From contig JAIXMN010000005.1 of assembly GCA_025716815.1 (NCBI GenBank), positions 744,001-808,000 on the forward strand: DNA of 64,000 bases. Direction: 5' to 3'. The notes beneath the pieces were generated by a model. That model had not been told where the DNA came from, did no database searches, and saw nothing but the letters and a program-made list of their open reading frames with translations. The translations under genes and the position numbers were made by a program. Positions 1 to 12,968 of this stretch are shown here, one piece after another. The DNA is from Dichotomocladium elegans (lineage: Eukaryota; Mucoromycota; Mucoromycetes; Mucorales; Lichtheimiaceae). Each line of letters begins with the position of its first letter. The stretch's first letter is position 1.

Positions 1-335
1 TACATATCAAACACTGGTTAGGATGGGCGTCAGGCGGCTGTGTTTTTGAGAAACCATATTAATTTGTTGCTGTGACGAAGGGGAAGGAGCTCTTCTATGT
101 TGCGATTCCCTGGGGGGGGCATTGTACTACTTTTTATATTAAAAAGTAAAAACACTGATATCAGATCAGGGCCCTAAGTTCTCCGTCTCATACCCTGCAA
201 TACCGCTTGAAGATGTTATTGGTACTACTATCTGACCCTCATTCAGATAGCTCTATGGACCATGTACAACTGTAAAGTATACAAGGCCTTCGAAATAGGT
301 TGTGATGCAGTGATCTTCTTTAACGGTGGTTGAAG

Positions 336-338
<3 letters not shown>

Positions 339-366
<28 letters not shown>
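339..366. repeat. (TA)14 microsatellite
   Basis: An uninterrupted run of alternating T and A, 28 bases long, lies in non-coding sequence. It is a simple sequence repeat with no evident function. Confidence 0.95.
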
Positions 367-1442
367 GCGCGGACAGGTTTTTAATATTTGCTACCCTGGG
401 GTGACCTAATTTCCTATCGCGAACGCTGTGTTCCGCGCGTCGAAAAGCTTGCTCAGTGATTTTCAACTATATAAACGTTCCATACAAAAATCATTAGGAA
501 TGCGTGTCTAGCCATCGCAGAGTACTATAATCGTTTGGATTTTGTAAGTTGGCATTATTAGGAAGGATATGTTGCACCTGTTCACTGATTAAAATGAAAA
601 CAAGCAGCGACTTGCTTTCAGACGCAAATTTGATATTTTTCAGTGAGACAATCAAAAGATTACACCGAGAAGCTGACCGGACACGCTGTGCGTACTGTAT
701 TTTGCGGAACGGGAGCAGTATGTTCGCGAGGTCTGAAACACAAAATCAGTAAGTATCCCTTGCAAGTCGCTCAAGCGCGTGGTCGCAACGCTACTACTCT
801 AATTGGCTATCAAGCCAGATGCCCTTATGACAGTAAAGTATGATTAACTCCCACTAAATATGTATGCAAGAGTACTAGAAGACTTTTCGATCATCCAATG
901 CAACCCAGGAACGGGATTAGATCGTAGGCAAGGAAGCTTTGAAGGCTACCCCAAGACCAAGCTTCCAAGCTAGTTACTAGTCAGTCACGTGAAGAGGAAG
1001 AGAACGGGAAAGGATGAACTTTTCGACGGAGAACTAACCAAATACCCTTTCCCTTGTTAACAGGCGAACTTGATGTCTGCACGTTGCGAATTTCGTAATT
1101 ATTATATTTATAAATGTCCGGTTTATCAATGAAACGGACTGAAAGCGCGTTAAAAAAATGCGCTGATGTTTCTGAGAAAAGTTCTTTTGCTTGCAAGGAG
1201 GGCCTCATTCACCTGGACCGTAGCAAATGAAAAGATTGGGATCATCATACGTATTCTGACTCTGACACGCCGAGACGGTCGTTGCTACAAAGCAAATTCT
1301 GCCTGTTAATAGTCGTCATATCCAAAGTAATCCCAACATTTTGAAGCAACACCCCTGTTATAGAACGCTGTGTTATAGTAATTCAAGCATGCAATGGAAT
1401 ACTATATCTCTATTCGACTTTACATTTTCATGCTATTTGTTA

Positions 1443-1619
1443 CAGAAGAGTGGCCGCCCGTTATAGTGATACCATCGGTTCCAGGAAATGGCATCACTAT
1501 AGCGAATTATCACTATAACGAATTGGAATAAGCCCTAGCCAGCAATTTTTTTCTTCATAAAGTGTATCGCTATATCGAATTATCACTATAACGAATATCA
1601 CTATAACGGGCAGCCACTG
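1443..1619. mobile_element. MITE, pogo/Tigger- or mariner-like, TA target duplication
   Basis: A 177-bp non-coding element is bounded by TA dinucleotides (1441-1442 and 1620-1621). Its inverted ends are 23 nt long (1449-1471 and 1596-1618) and match at 22 of 23 positions. The left end carries about five extra bases just inside the TA compared with the right end. The interior has several copies of a subterminal motif, ATCACTATAACGAAT or a close variant (near 1493, 1509, 1582 and 1596). TA duplication and CAGTGG-type ends are typical of Tc1/mariner/pogo superfamily MITEs. No transposase is encoded, so the element would be non-autonomous. The superfamily assignment is inference from the ends only. 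Confidence 0.75.
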
Positions 1620-3569
1620 TACCTTGTATATGCGCTACAGTAATTCTTCCCCCTAGCAAAAACTGGTGTTGAAAATAGAGTGAAATAACGTTGTCTCGCT
1701 CAAGGCAAATGAGCGGTCATCTATTGTTTGTTTGCTTGATGGTGCAAAGATGAAACACGTGCCAGCTCGGATTAACAGCAAACATTCATCGTAGTGAAAA
1801 AAAGGGGGCAGCAAACGTCTCACACGGTGTAAGAAAATGCAAATGCAAAAGATTATGGACGCCATGGTTAGGCTCCTAACTGCTCAGGTTGCCATGTGCT
1901 GGACCTGGGTCCTATGGTGTTGTGCCGTCGTGCTTGAGTCATAGAATACATATTTTTTTGTTCCGAATGCTGCAGAATGACGATAAGATTGTGATCCGGA
2001 TATGGTTTGACTCCTAGATCTAGTATTTTCTTTAGCATTTTTTTTTTAAAAAAAAAAAGAAAAGTCAACTCTCTCAGACTGAACACCTCTCCCCGATCTA
2101 TATGTGCAAGTGTTTGGAACCTCAAGGAATGAATAGCAAGCATTGACAAGAAAAACAAAGCAATGGGGCAACATTCGATAGATGCAGCTCAGCTGCGGCG
2201 TTTGAAGTTTTCTGGATGCTCCGACGTGATACTCTCGTTTTAGGCAATCCGTAATGCACGCACGTCAATAACAAGATCGTGCATCGAGCAAGGCAATGCG
2301 ACGTGGACTTGTTTGATCTGATGGTTTGAGGATGATCATCGCAAGCATCATGATCTGTGCAAGTTAATATAAGACATTAATTGTACCTTGCTTGTCAAAC
2401 TAGCGTACCAAGTACCTCCATCCCTACATAGAAGCTGGACGCTACAAACGAAACTAATTTGCATATGTCTCGCTGAGGGGACTTCACGACCAAATCATGA
2501 GCACCACTTTTTTTTTCAAAGCGCCCATACCGACTATCAGATTTTGCATGAAGCGTAGATCGGCCGCACGGGGTACCACCCACATGACGCACATCTTTCT
2601 CTATGGCATATCGCAATTACAGTTTCCTCTCAAAAGAAATCCGACGCAGCATCCGCAGGCTATTTTACCACATTGACCCGTTTGATAAAAGTACTGTATC
2701 GGTGGTGTGGATGTATAGATTGCACTTCACTGCAGAGCTCGGTGCTTGTTTTTCCTCCTAATTAATTCAGATATCCTGGCTGCTATTCCGGTCGCTCAAA
2801 CGCGCCATCACTACTGAGTATTTGTCCCACAAGTCCAAACATGCATGGAAGAGATAAGCTGGATTGTTCTCTATTTGACATAGCGAATCCATGTGTAACA
2901 AGTTCCTTCCCCGTTCACACACAAGTACGCACGCCCCCCCCCTTCCCGAGGAATTGTGCACGATCGACATGAGGACCTTGTCTGAGTTTCAAACTCTGGG
3001 CACAACCCTTCTCCACCCCGCGAAAGGCACAGACTTGTACGTCTCCTTTTTTACTCAAGGCCAATCTTGCTATCGAGTAAAAAAAAAAGAGAACCGCGCT
3101 TTGCCGGAACCGAGGCCATTCCAGGACTCTTTCTCTCTTCCTCTTTCCAAGTTAAATGGAAATTACGCATTTGCTTCCCTCATTTCCATCTTGCGTGATC
3201 TCCTCCTTCTAGTCATCTTGCACTCGGACCACCCAGCACGTTAGAGCCTGCTCTCCTATCTTTTCACCATTTGTCCTCCATCAGCCGCCCCTCCCGATTT
3301 CCCAACTACCCAGCAGCTCCCGCTTCCCCTTCTTTGGATCATTGATTATCTCCTTTTCTGTTCGGCTCTGTTTAGCTGTACGGTGCAGTCCATTCTTCTG
3401 GAGCGTTACTACAGTATAGTAGAAAAGAAGAAGAAAAAAGTGAGTTTTGTAATACAAACACACGCACGCACATGGACACACGCGCACATACATGTTATGT
3501 GAACACCTTTCCCCCCTCTCCTCGTTATTGATTTTGCATTATTTTTCTCTTGCTTCAGCATTGTTGTTC

Positions 3570-6500
3570 ATGACTACGTCGACTGTAACAGATAATTACT
3601 CGTGGATTCATATGCAGCAGCAGGGCCATGTCGTGCAAAGCCGAAGAGAGCATCGTCAACAAAAAGTAACATACCGACCCACGTCGTACAATTTACCCAT
3701 CCAAAAAATTGTCAGCAACACAACCGGCAAGATACGAAGACTGAGCCATCTTGACAAAACCACTGCGAGCACCACAGCCAACATGTTAGCCGATCAAAAC
3801 GGAGGAGCCATGGGAGGACGTTATACAAAATCCACTGCTAGCAGCAGATCACGAGCATCTCAGCATCAGCAACAAAAACACCAACTCGGTAGTCGGAAAT
3901 CGATCAAAGAGCTAATGCAAAACATGCAAGCCGAGACTGGTATGAGCCGTGATGGTATATTTGAGGCCTTTGCGCAGGTCAGCAAAGACGAAGTACCCGA
4001 ATCCCGCCCAGCACCCGCGCCGTCTGGTCGACGGAATAGCTCCGCTGTCGCTGTTCCACCGGCGCCTTCGATCATGGATGTGCGCCTGAGAAGAAAGAAA
4101 TCGCGCGCGGGCGAGGAGCAAGAATATCAGCAGCAGCCGCAGCGGCAGATTTCATCTGAAACCACGCAGACAATAACTAACCGAACGAGAGCAAGTACCA
4201 CCGTGGGAGCCCCCGTGCCAAAACGGACTGCAGTCATAATACAGGTGGCGGCGGCAACAGCAGCAGGAGGGGAAGGAGAAGGAAGAAGCACTGAGGAGCA
4301 ACAGAATCGACGTGTGCGGACCCTTAGTGCCAAAAAATCGACAGATACTCTCCAGCAACAGCAACGCTACCGCCGCCGTTCTTCGCAAGGCACAGCGCTC
4401 GCGCCTATGGATGTCCAATCAAATCGAACGCCGCGACCTGTTCGCGGGACTGATGAGGGTCCCTCCGTGTCATTGCCCGAACTGGCAATAGATCAGAAGA
4501 ATCGCTTTGGTATTGCCGATCTCCGGTGCACGGAGCCTGCAAATGCAGACACCAGCAACACATCAGCAAAAGCAAGGCTGGATCCCAAAAAGGAACCCAC
4601 CACAGTGCTTCTCAGAGATGTCCTCGCTGTGAAACGTAAACAGGTGAGGCAAGAATTCGGCTTGTCGTCCGAAGTCACCACGTCGCCACGCACCACCAGC
4701 GCGGCACCTGCCCCTACTTTGAGTAATGTTGCCCGCCGCAGATCCACTGTTGCTGCAGCTACTGCGGCCACTGATATCAAACGGCGAATGAGCCTCGGCA
4801 AGGAGAAAAGCACTCCCTCCGTGCAAGAGCCCCGCCGTCGCGCTTTGTCGAGTGGTTCTATCTTACGAGCGAATTCGACAAAATGCGAATTGGGCAGACG
4901 AAAATCCACTACGAGCGGATCTGACCAACCAAGCTTGGCGAAGAACAATACCTTTGCCGACATGCGAAGAAGGTCTTCCGCTGCTGCTGCTGCTGCTGCT
5001 TCTTCTTCTTCGGGTGGTGGTGGCGGCGGCAACAGTAGTAAAGAAGGTTCACCGATGATGGCTGCAACAAAACGAAGTTCTGCTATTGGCGCAAACCGTG
5101 CAAACGGGAGTCGTAGTACTACGACCATTGTTAGTGCCAATAAAGGTGATGACGAAGCACCAGCAGCATCGTCCGCAAAAAGGCTATCGGAAACCCAACG
5201 CCGGCGAGCGAGCAAAGGGTCAATTCGCACCCAGGATTCGGAGGACGTCAGTGCGAGCAGCGCTACTCAACGCACTCGCAAAAAATCGATTGTCGCCATG
5301 GATGACTCGTCGATCAACATCAGGCGTGCGCGGAGATTGTCCAGAACGGACAGCCTCAAGAATGGCATGCCAACCTCACCATCCCTCAATGCGGCCCTTG
5401 CCTGGCGTAAAAAGTCAGAGGCAGCCTACGATGCATTTCTCACCTCCAAAGAGAGCACCAAGGCGAGTAAAACCAACACGAAAGAGAACTATCCCGTACG
5501 AAAGCGCGGAAAGGTGATGTAAATCAGCATGACGTTATTTTAGCAGTGATATTGACTGACGGAACTCAAAGACCTTACCTGGGAGCCTAGCAGCCCCTCC
5601 ACCCATCCAATCGATTAATTTACCTCCGATGAAAATCGAACCCATCAGGATAGCCATCCCAGGGCGAACTGACAAGTATAGAAATAGAACGAAATCGTCG
5701 ACTGGATCGAGCAGTAGCGAGAGTGATAATGGATCACAGAGGTCAAAAAAAGATGATCCTGACAGCATTGGGAAATCGCCATCGATCAGGACGCCACGAG
5801 TCGCGCCGGTAACCACTACAGGATTGCCTAAGGAAACCAGCACAGCGGCAGCATCACCAAGATCAAGGCCATTGCATACCCGAAGGACGAGTGCGACTAG
5901 TCTTCGCAAGTTGTCATTTTCCAACTCAAGCTCGAAGAATGCGTCAAGCGAGGAGCCATCCCCAGCGATAGGGCCGCTGACCGTTGTACGACCGAAAGAC
6001 AATAATAGCTCCATCTATGGCATCGTACCTGCACGTACGGCTGGCCTGTACGCAAACAGCAGAAAGAACTCCATTGCCTCGATCACTTCTAATACCTCTG
6101 CAAACATCGAATTCGAGTCGGTGACGGACAAGGAAATCGGGATACGTGAGTGAAATGGATAAACTATCATTTCTTGCATCTCATCTCTCTCTTTCTCTGT
6201 ATCCACAAAAGAACGTCATCGCGCGATAAGCCTTCAAGAAAAGCTTAAAGCAATGGTACGGCAACATGTTGAAAATGCGTCGATGAAAGGCATGGACGCA
6301 TTGGACATGGAATATTCCTCTATGCATGGTAGCCGGGCTCATCGGAGCTACGACTTTGAGTTGGAAGACAAGGATTATCATCAGGCTTTTGATAACATGT
6401 CCATCGCCGCCCACGCATCGTCGATTTCGAAGGACGTCTATAGCTTGGAAAAGGAGTTGACTGAGCTTGCAGTTGCTACTAACAGTTTCCGAGGTCCCAA

Positions 6501-8177
6501 AAGCCCTACAACGGCAGTCCGTAACTTTTCGAATTATCTGATGCCCTTTGAATTGGACGAGATCCAAAAGTTCAAGAAAATCTACTTTATCGGACACCAT
6601 GCTCATAAGCATCCTGCGACCATGGAAGAACCGGAATGCAACTATGGCTACGACGATAAGCGGGGCGACTACAATATCGTGATCCAGGATCACCTGGCCT
6701 ATCGCTATGAGGTCATTGATGTTCTCGGGCGCGGATCCTTTGGTCAGGTGGTCAAGTGCTACGACCACAAGACGGGTGATACAGTGGCCATCAAAATCAT
6801 TCGGAACAAGAAGCGATTCCATGCTCAAGCGCGGACTGAAATTAAGATTTTGCAGGACCTGATTGCATGGGATCCGCAAGATCAATATCACAACATTCGT
6901 ATGACCGACTTCTTCATGTTCCGAGAACATTTGTGCATTGCCTTTGAGTGCATGAGTATGAACTTGTATGAGTTTATAAAGTCAAACAACCATAGAGGCT
7001 TCTCTCAGAGCCTGATCAAAAGGTAAGCCCATCACAGCAGCCTATTCTTGATCGAAACTTACCTTCCTTTTTTTTTGACAAAAACAGATTTACTCAACAA
7101 CTCCTGCGATCCCTATGTCTTCTTTACGAGCATGGCGTTATTCACTGTGACCTAAAACCAGAAGTCAGTGCTTGCACTGGGGTACATAGAAATCGGTTTA
7201 CTCATCGTGAGATTGCTCTCTTCCTCGTCTTAGAACATTCTGCTTAAGCATCCCTCCAAAAAGACCATCAAGGTCATTGACTTTGGTAGCAGTTGTTTCG
7301 AAACTGATAGAGGTAAAATCTTAAAATTAGGATATCCTACGTACCTCCTCACACGAAAAAAAAAAACACGACAGTGTACACTTATATCCAAAGTCGATTC
7401 TATCGCTCTCCGGAAATCATCTTAGGTAAAAGGTATTGGTGATTATCTTGGTTGGAAGACATTGTTAATGGGCGTTGTATCAAAATTTTTAGGCATGTCA
7501 TACAACATGTCCATTGACATGTGGAGCCTCGGTTGCATCATTGCCGAGCTTTATACGGGTAAGACCTGGAGAAAGAGTCGCCGAATGATTGCTACCCATT
7601 CCTGACATGGCTTTAAAGGAATGCCCATTTTTCCTGGCGAGAACGAGCATGAGCAGCTTGCTTGCATTATGGAGATCCTTGGTACTCCCTCGCCGTATCT
7701 TATTGCGCAAAGCACCCGGAGGAAGCTTTTTTTTGGTAAAAAGAAATACAACAGCGAACGGACTTGCCAAGTGCCCCTATGATGAACTGGATTTATTTTA
7801 ATCAATAGACTCGAGCAATAACCCACGCATTATACCCAACTCGAGAGGCGTTAGACGATGGCCGGGTACAAAGACGCTCGCACAGGCCCTGCGCTGCAAC
7901 GATCCGCTTTTCCTTGACTTTATTGAGCAGTGTCTTCAGTGGGACCCCATGAAGCGGATGACGCCAGACCAGGCATTGACCCATGATTGGATCCTGAAAA
8001 GTTCCCGTGGCAGCGGCTTAAGACTGGATTCTGGGCTCGTATGGTGAGTCTAACAGGAGATGGGTTGGGTATTTTGATGTTTTGGTTCTGAACTGTGGAT
8101 CGCGCAGTAATAATAGTGGAGACAAACAGAAGCAGGAGTTCACCATAGCGCCCGTTGCTTCCCAGAGTTCAGCATAA
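3570..8177 (+). CDS. POM1: Class II DYRK-family protein kinase (Pom1/DYRK2-like)
   Basis: Dual-specificity tyrosine-regulated kinase; fungal relatives such as fission-yeast Pom1 act in cell polarity and cell-cycle timing. Ten exons fit: 3570-5513, 5572-6145, 6212-7022, 7088-7163, 7234-7312, 7375-7425, 7493-7558, 7619-7735, 7809-8043, 8108-8177, giving about 1340 aa. Roughly residues 1-900 are disordered, Ser/Arg/Gln/Ala-rich, with many RRxS-like sites. A DYRK-homology box precedes the kinase domain (about 1000-1300). Visible motifs are [44 protein letters not shown], and the class II activation loop [13 protein letters not shown], whose second Tyr is the DYRK autophosphorylation site. An upstream in-frame ATG at 3492 would add 26 hydrophobic residues from a CT-rich leader; I prefer 3570. 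A KEN tripeptide lies at 5481-5489. The exon 1/2 junction is the least certain. Confidence 0.88.
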
Positions 8178-8515
8178 GTCTGTAATTACTCAACCATAAA
8201 AAGATAATATTTCTTCCTTTTCGTAGCGTTCTGCTCCAAGGACGCACACCCAGACAAGTCTTTGCCAAAACCCAATTTCGACTTCTGTTGCAAGCTTCCC
8301 CACTCCCGATTCCAGAATTATTGGGTAGCTAAAGTTCATGAGATATACTGTATATGGGAAGACAAGTCGCAGGATGCCGTCCCCTGTCCTAGGCTAAGCA
8401 TCTTTAAATTCTCTCTATCTCTCTCTTCATCCTTCATATCCTTCTGCCCCCCCCCAACCATAGTATGATTTCTGTCAAGTAGTCCAGTTCTTCAGAATGG
8501 ATATTCAAATTCAGT
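8178..8515. other. Convergent intergenic spacer
   Basis: Short AT- and CT-rich spacer between the 3' ends of the DYRK gene (+) and the TRS65 gene (-). It presumably holds both poly(A) regions. No other feature seen. Confidence 0.6.
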
Positions 8516-11013
8516 CTAGTGCGTTGATTTTGGTAAGGGTCCGTTCACAAATACTTCCAAGACGTGACGCAGATTGGTAACGAAGCCGGTATCCTGGTCG
8601 ACGAGCTGTATCAAGTCGATCGTGTGCAGTTTTTCCTTAACGGCAATGAAGCGGATAGCCACAGATTGAGACGTTGACGGTCCAAGTGGACTAGCATTTT
8701 TTACATCTATCAACCATCTTTTCTCTGCGGTGCTTTATGTATTTTACCTTAGCCGAACGTTATTTTCCAAACAGATCATATCTGCCTCGTGGGTCTCGTT
8801 CTCAAAATAGAGCCGCAAAAAGTCTAACCACAGCGTAAATCGACGTGCTCTCGCTCTCAGTCTCTGGGTTATCGTTTACCTGCTTCATCCATAAACGGAT
8901 CAACCGGCGTTTGTTCGGCTGGAAGTGTGACCAGCTTCGATTTTGCAATAGCATCTGCGGACGACGTGTTCTGGCGCTTTCTGTTAGGCACCATCACCTG
9001 GAACCTTCGTGTGTGTTTGGATCGATTGACAATGAAAATATTGAGGGGAAATATTTTGCCCACATGAATTGCAGCGGGAACTGTAAATGAGACTACAATC
9101 CCATCCACCACCTCTGCTTCAGGTCGCTGGGGTCCGGGCGGAGAAGGCAAACGTGCATTCATAGCTGGATTCAACGGTGTTGTGGGTTCCGGGATACTGA
9201 GGACCATATGCTTCCTATGATCCACCATCGGGCTGTTAAGAGAGCGCGCGCCTGGCGAGACAGAGATACTATGTGCAAGCGATGCGGCTGTTGTCGACGT
9301 CGAGCGTGGTTCAATTCCTGCCTGCTGAGAGGCAAGAAGCGATGAAAAACGCGGATCTGGTTCGTCGCGTTTTTGCCGCATCCCATGTACGTCTAACATG
9401 GTATTCCATTTCGACCGCATCTGAGCCTGTCGAACGCCATCGATCAAAGGCGCACCATACACCTGGATCGATACACGCTGAGGTTGCAGACGCTCGTCCT
9501 GATGATGCACAGGCATTGCAGGTAAGGATCGGTTCCGAACAGGAAACATCCGCTGAGGCTGCTGAGGCGGCTTCGCAGTGCCATCTTCTAGGAGAGTAAC
9601 ATTATAGAGGAAAACCATCTGGTCCAGCGTGTTGAGCGTCATCGGGAATTGCGCCTATATGAGCACATATACATCGATCAGTATAGAGAACCTTTGCATT
9701 ATGCCTTTCCATCACCTCTTTCGAGAAGGCTGGCGAGACCACGGAGTTGGAGACATTGACTTCGAGTTTATCCACGACAAAGATGCAGTCGGTGTCGACA
9801 GGATTCTCCAGCTCGACGGACATCATCACCATTTTGTCCGCTATGGATGCGTTTGTGGTCCGCATTTTCACGTTCGGTCCCGATCGTACAGCCAGCGATT
9901 CGTGCACATGTTTTCGCAATGTCAGCATGTGTGCGGTAGACTGGCTCGCCTGCGAGAAGCTACCACTCGCCGTTTGCCGATTCTGCTTTTCAACCACAAA
10001 TCGCTGATGAAGGACTGTTGATGAACTCCCAAAAACCGGGTCTATGATTCGATATCGCTTAACCGCATCAAGGAGAACTTCTATGCACTAAACCACTCAC
10101 CATCGGATAACCCACTTAACAGGTCGATTGTCTCAAAGAGCTCTGTGTCATATTCATTTGTCTCCTCCTCTTCCGTCTGCCCATCGTCTTTGATCTTGCC
10201 ATTCGGTGGCAGTGGGCGATAGGACACATTAAAGTTGAGGGTGAGGTGCGGCTGGTTGCTTCGCGTCTTGACGTATACTTTTGTTTATAGAGAGAGATGT
10301 CTATACTGTCAGTTGAATTTCCTACATCTGATACTGCACTTACACACAGAGATCGTTAATGGATAAAGGCAGCAATAGGCTTCGTCCCACTCAAAGAATA
10401 TAGGTTCGGCATCCTTGCCTCGACTGCTGTAGGTGTGTGTGAAAAAAGGGAAGCTGTCTGGCGGCTGACCCGTCCCTGCAGACGCGGGCTGACGACCACT
10501 CGGGTTGGTGTTGATTTTCCGTTCCTGCACCTTGGGTGAAGACGGGGCGGAGGACGACGGCCATTTTGACGTAACCCCGCGGTGCTGAAGCTGTGGCGAA
10601 AAAGAAGATGAAGCCTGCATCGCCGGTGCGACATTGGTCAACTGAGGGTCGGTGATGCTCGCTTCAACATGAACATCGAGACTATTGAAGAAACTGTCGA
10701 TGGCCTCCGCAACACCGTCACCCTTTCCAGTATGTTGGTGGGCGACACGCGCATAGAGATACACTCTAAGCTGTTCATCTTGGTCATGTCAGCTTGAGAA
10801 AGGGATATCTCGGCCGCTATAAAAGCAGAATAGAAGCCTCGTACCGTAAAAGGTGAAATTGCGCGGTGGGGCTGTCAAGATATCTTCAGGAGAAGTCGGT
10901 GGGGCGTCATCATGACTCAGGCTAGGAATGACCACACTAAAATCTGCCTCGTTAAAAAACAACTCTGAAGAGATGCCGTTTGTGTCCATGTTAAAGCATC
11001 CGTCTCGACCCAC
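8516..11013 (-). CDS. TRS65: TRAPP complex subunit Trs65-like
   Basis: Predicted TRAPPII-associated trafficking subunit acting at the Golgi. Six exons (minus order) join in frame: 11013-10845, 10778-10344, 10277-10101, 10014-9716, 9654-8880, 8724-8516, about 687 aa. The C-terminal third has the pattern of the Trs65 family: an Ig-like beta segment (AIHVGKIFPLNIFIVNRS), then a long variable loop, then a final beta-rich module starting at LGPSTSQSVAIRFIAVKEK and running to the stop. The middle (FPMTLNTLDQMVFLYNV) resembles the conserved pre-Ig segment of this family. The centre of exon 2 is Ser/Pro-rich and disordered. Assignment rests on remembered family pattern, not a search; a TRAPPC13-like protein is the main alternative. 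The start could instead be the ATG eight codons downstream. Confidence 0.72.
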
Positions 11014-11820
11014 AAGGAAAAGATAAAAATAAGGCCTGGTGGCAAAGTGTCGCTAAACCCTAAAATTTAAACCTCCTCCAGGAAGAATCCACAAGACTTG
11101 TGCACAGGTATTCTGTTCAAACGACTTCAAGGCTCAACTGCATCATGTTTTCTTAATTACACAGGATATCCTTCCAGGGATGTAGTCCTAATCCGTGGTC
11201 TCGCGCTTACATTGTAAATTCTCTCTAACCAACGTGCCATCTTGCTGCTCTGAGTTTTCCCCTCGGCAGGCCTACGCATGCCCTGAGCGGCGGGTTGACA
11301 CCAGACTGTGCAAAGCACTGTTCTATAGAGTGCGATTCAGATCACAAAGGAGCGCAACTCGCTTGGTAAACAGGTCGTGGGGGGGTCTAACCGGTTCTTC
11401 AATGGAGAGCCAAAGGCTTCTGCCATTTCGCCATGCACCAGATCGCACAGCTTCCTCCTCATGGTTTCCGTAAGGAAGCTGCATATCACTGATTATCGGG
11501 TCCCAAACGTCCTATAGGACCCTCATGGCCATGGGCAGGGAAGGACGCCGCGAATTACCTTCCTGATGTGGGTATACACTTTTCCGATATTAATAACTCA
11601 GCGTGCACAATAAAACGTCATTTGAGGAAGCCTAGCATAAATGAACAATGTGGCTTGTTTGCATTGTGGTCTCACTGATGAATAAAGTAAAAAAAGAGAA
11701 AAACTAATGTACCTGTGCGTCATCATTTCCACACGCTTCTTGGCAAGAATTGTTTATAAAAGCGCACACAGAAGAAACAATGGATGAAGTGATATCTTTC
11801 TTTCTTTCCCACCTTTTGCC
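11014..11820. other. Divergent promoter region, TRS65 / secreted protein
   Basis: Intergenic sequence between two divergently transcribed genes. It contains no supported ORF; the 92-codon ORF at 11195-11473 has no protein-like features. A CT-rich tract immediately precedes the ATG at 11821. Confidence 0.5.
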
Positions 11821-12768
11821 ATGATCATCAAGCCTATGCTAACCTTGGCCGCTCTGCTGATCTCTGCGGTTGTGTCTGTCCTGGCCAAGTTGGGACATCG
11901 TCAACAGGGGAACGATCTTTCTCAGTTTGTAGGTGAATGTAAGTTTGATTCTATCTCTGGCTTGCATAGATACAAGAGATCGTCTCACGGCCTTTTTTTT
12001 TTTCTGATCAACACAGGGTACGTGGCCGGGATGTCTGCCAATCTGACCAACCTATGGAACAATATGACCCAAGCCAGCGGATTCCCCTGCGCCTGCCCAC
12101 GCTTCAACATGACGCAGTTTACGAGCGGCCCGGTCCTTAGGGTTGAGTCCATTTGTGACCTTCAAAATGCCACGACATCGGCCATCGTCGGCAATGCTAC
12201 CTCGTCGGGCATCATGGTCTTTGAACGCCAAATAGGCGATGATGGATATCTCTTCATCTACTCCATTTGTAAGTTCTTCATAGCCATAGTAGGCCCTCTC
12301 TTCCCCTCCCCGAACTCTTTCTCGACGCCCTCCGTGAGAAATGGTTATTCAGTGTCAATGATGATCATAGACAACATGACGCTGTCTCTCGAGAATGTCC
12401 CTTTCAACCAGACGATGGATCACGGATACACCGTCCAAATTCAGAGCAGAATCATCCATGTTCCACCCTGCACCAACGGCAACTGCACGAGCCAAGGCCA
12501 ACCTGCGGGTATCCTTTCATGGTCGACAAGCGGTAAAGACACCTTTCTTCTTCTTCTTCTTCTTCGAAAAGATGGAGATGCGTATTAATAATCTCTTGGT
12601 TGGTTGCTTTTTACGGAAATGGTAGATCCTGTCGATTATAAGGCGCTCATGTCTTCCAACGCCACATTGAATGAAACAGGCTACAATGAGCTTGTGAATG
12701 CCGCAGGACCCGAGGATGCTCAGGGTCTTGTCAGACTCAACACCACTTGCAATAACGTCAATGTCTGA
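11821..12768 (+). CDS. Small secreted glycoprotein, family unknown
   Basis: Four exons (11821-11938, 12017-12268, 12371-12532, 12626-12768) join in frame to about 224 aa. The N-terminus is a clear signal peptide: a hydrophobic core of about 18 residues ending near VSVLA-KL. No membrane segment follows. The mature part carries eleven N-x-S/T sequons (NLT, NMT x3, NAT x3, NQT, NCT, NET, NTT), one about every 18 residues, and six cysteines (CAC, IC, PC, NC and TC contexts). I do not recognise a domain. Its length and composition suggest an extracellular or cell-wall protein; an enzymatic role is not supported. Introns are 78-102 nt with good GT-AG ends, and all junction phases agree, which makes the model solid even though the function is unknown. 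Confidence 0.8.
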
Positions 12769-12968
12769 GAAATCCCTCTATCTTTCTGTGCAGTTGCTTG
12801 CGTCCCCCCTATCCCTTCCCCAACTTAAGCAGTACCAAATCAGTGAATATGCGTGTCCAGAAAGAAAAAAACAAATTTGAATCTCTCTCTACCCTATTTT
12901 CTACTGCATAAATGCATGTACATATGACAAGCATAACTCATATTCTGTGCTCTTATGACAAATCATGG

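Larger units (their letters stand above)
1..3569. other. Intergenic region, gene-poor
   Basis: No ORF here has recognisable protein content; the short ORFs are scattered, overlap on both strands and contain no domain. The stretch holds a TA microsatellite and one MITE (listed separately). The last 600 bases become CT-rich and poor in purines, as expected of the promoter and leader of the kinase gene that follows. Confidence 0.6.

Noticed and set aside
4493..5230. 245-codon ORF antisense to DYRK exon 1
   Set aside because: It mirrors low-complexity GCN codons of the sense strand and has no domain, while the plus strand encodes a convincing kinase gene.
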